Source: Candidatus Rifleibacteriota bacterium
Lineage (GTDB): Bacteria > Riflebacteria > Ozemobacteria > Ozemobacterales > Ozemobacteraceae
Assembly (NCBI GenBank): GCA_029560455.1
Contig: JAKQKW010000102.1
Span: forward strand, 1-6,917
Length of the DNA: 6,917 nucleotides
Direction of reading: 5' to 3'
Made by a program: the position numbers and the translations under genes. The notes beneath the pieces were generated by a model. That model had not been told where the DNA came from and did not search any database. It saw nothing but the letters and a program-made list of their open reading frames with translations. Shown here in pieces: positions 5,549 to 6,917 of the stretch (position 1 is the first letter of the stretch; each line of letters opens with the position of its first letter).

Positions 5549-6917
5549 ATGGCCGGAAAAAGCCGCAGTCTTAATTTTATTCTGCTTGTTTGTGCATTGA
5601 TTGGTGCAGCATTATTTTACGGTTGCGGCGGCGGTGGAGGCGGCAATTCATCTGATCCGCTGCCAACTTCGACAACAATCATCACCGGCTCGATCAGCTC
5701 TACAGATATTGTAGCCAACATGCCTTACGATGGCAATCTTCTGCCAGAGGTTAAAGCACGCGGTTTAAGCGGAGCAAGGGTCTGGCTTGAGTCTAATTAC
5801 CAGGTTTTTGGCATAACCTCTGCAGATGGCAAGTTTACGATCGAGAACGTCCCCCCCGGAAGACATAAACTTGTCATCATGTATAAAGCCAGTGACAACA
5901 CGATCTATAAAAAGCTTTTAAGCAACGAAGTATCGGTCGATGTCGGGAAAACCGTTGAAGTCGGAGCTCAGGATCTCTCAGCCATAGAAGATAAAGCTTC
6001 TGTAAGAATTCCGATAAATGTAAATACCTCAACCAACGCAAACCCGGGCAACGTTTCAGTAAGCGTCTGGGGTGAACCCGGCACCATGGAAAACGGGCAA
6101 TACTACACCCCTTTCATGCCAGACAAAGAATCGGCAACAATTGTCGTCTCGGCCCCAGGCTTCCAAGCAACCGCGATCACAGCAGTATTTACCAATGAGT
6201 TGTCAGTTGCGCCGACCCTGGTGCCAACCTCTGCAACCAACCGTGCACCAAATGTCACCCTTTCGGGAACATTTCCCTCCGAACCCTCCAAATCCGTAGA
6301 CAAAGGGCGCGACGTCGAGTTAAATGCCACTGTTGTCGACCATGATAACAACTGGGCTACATCGACCTACTGGTGCACTGCCGGAACCTTGCGCACCTAC
6401 GAAACAGGTAACAAAAGCCCTTACAAGTTTTTCTGGACTGCTCCAGACCGTGATTTAATTGCAACTATCAGCTTTACGGCTATAGATCAGCAGGGGCTGT
6501 CGGCTTCATCGACAGTGACACTCCAGGTTGGCAGAGGCTTCCCCAACCAGCCCCCGGTAATCAGCGCCATAAATATTTCGCCTTCAGATCTTGAAGGATC
6601 GAGACAATACAGCCTTTCAGCCACGGTCAGTGACCCTGATGAAGACGTTCAGACCCTGGGCTTTACCTGGTCGGCACAGAAGGGCACCCTCGCGTCCTCG
6701 GGCTCAAGAAACGCAACCTGGACTACCCCGCTGCTGGATGCGACAGCCACTATCGATGTGTATCTGTCTGTAAGAGACAATTTTGGCGGGACTACTACCG
6801 CAACCCGAACTTTTACGGTTAACCCGAGCAAACCAAACAACCCGCCCACCGCCGCAATTCTTGCCCCCGCAGCCAACAGTCAATTTAAACAGTTTTCTAC
6901 AGTTACTTTTACAGCAT
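5549..6917 (+). CDS. Surface lipoprotein with CnaB-like and Ig/PKD-like repeats (3' truncated)
   Basis: The frame is open to the right edge: 456 residues are visible and there is no stop. An in-frame TGA at 5540-5542 makes the ATG at 5549 the first start. Residues 1-26 form a lipoprotein-type signal (K4 and R6, core 9-23), ending LFYGC with Cys26 as the probable lipidated residue. Phe at -3 is atypical for a lipobox, but Gly at -1 fits. Six glycines follow at once, a flexible tether often seen in such proteins. Residues of about 45-140 resemble the carboxypeptidase-regulatory/CnaB-like fold: GLSGARVWL (72-80), then TSADGKFTIENVPPGRHKLVI (90-110). From about 231 come roughly 100-residue beta repeats: 232-332, 335-430 and a third starting at 432. 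Each opens with a Pro pair or AP. Complete units have an aromatic-W strand and a D-x-x-G turn before the last strand (DQQG, DNFG), as in PKD/cadherin/Ig-like domains. It probably sits on the outer membrane or cell surface in adhesion or binding; no enzymatic motif is visible. Confidence 0.85.
   Translation, partial: MAGKSRSLNFILLVCALIGAALFYGCGGGGGGNSSDPLPTSTTIITGSISSTDIVANMPYDGNLLPEVKARGLSGARVWLESNYQVFGITSADGKFTIENVPPGRHKLVIMYKASDNTIYKKLLSNEVSVDVGKTVEVGAQDLSAIEDKASVRIPINVNTSTNANPGNVSVSVWGEPGTMENGQYYTPFMPDKESATIVVSAPGFQATAITAVFTNELSVAPTLVPTSATNRAPNVTLSGTFPSEPSKSVDKGRDVELNATVVDHDNNWATSTYWCTAGTLRTYETGNKSPYKFFWTAPDRDLIATISFTAIDQQGLSASSTVTLQVGRGFPNQPPVISAINISPSDLEGSRQYSLSATVSDPDEDVQTLGFTWSAQKGTLASSGSRNATWTTPLLDATATIDVYLSVRDNFGGTTTATRTFTVNPSKPNNPPTAAILAPAANSQFKQFSTVTFTA

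Overview
The window looks like chromosomal housekeeping DNA from a Gram-negative (outer-membrane) bacterium. The evidence is a secreted Slt-type periplasmic lytic transglycosylase, an EF-G-type translational GTPase and a probable surface lipoprotein. Base composition is moderate, with clean Shine-Dalgarno sequences and intrinsic terminators. No ribosomal RNA or other lineage marker is present, so I do not name the phylum. An uncultured, poorly sampled lineage is possible, because one complete gene is unrecognisable and one is only recognisable by domain.

Layout, left to right. Positions 1-56 may be the 3' tail of an unseen gene. A near-perfect 21-bp hairpin at 57-103, U-rich on both strands, is a bidirectional terminator shared with the gene to its right. 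A second long interrupted palindrome at 153-217 lies in the 3' region of slt. The minus-strand slt gene (279-2330) encodes a 683-residue soluble lytic transglycosylase with a signal peptide, a helical-repeat body and a C-terminal GH23 catalytic domain. A 202-bp divergent intergenic region follows. It carries two overlapping sigma70-type promoter solutions for the rightward gene, a weak candidate for slt, and several dyad symmetries. The plus-strand EF-G-like gene (2533-4617, 694 aa) has the full EF-G domain set, but its G3, G4 and G5 boxes depart from canonical EF-G in the manner of the EF-G-2 / EF-G-like paralogue family. A good intrinsic terminator (4627-4660) follows it.

Next is an unrecognised 255-aa, mostly helical protein (4684-5451), which has a good ribosome binding site but no room for its own promoter after the terminator. 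A strong promoter (5480-5509) then drives a lipoprotein gene (5549 to the right edge, truncated). Its product has a Cys-polyglycine N-terminus, a carboxypeptidase-regulatory/CnaB-like beta domain and tandem Ig/PKD/cadherin-like repeats.

I see no operon logic that ties these genes into one pathway. The divergent slt/EF-G pair could share regulatory DNA, and the 255-aa gene may depend on read-through from EF-G. I found no mobile element, CRISPR array, tRNA or rRNA, and no convincing new multi-gene system. The items most worth a second look are the GTPase motif changes in the EF-G paralogue, the intergenic palindromes and the orphan 255-aa protein.
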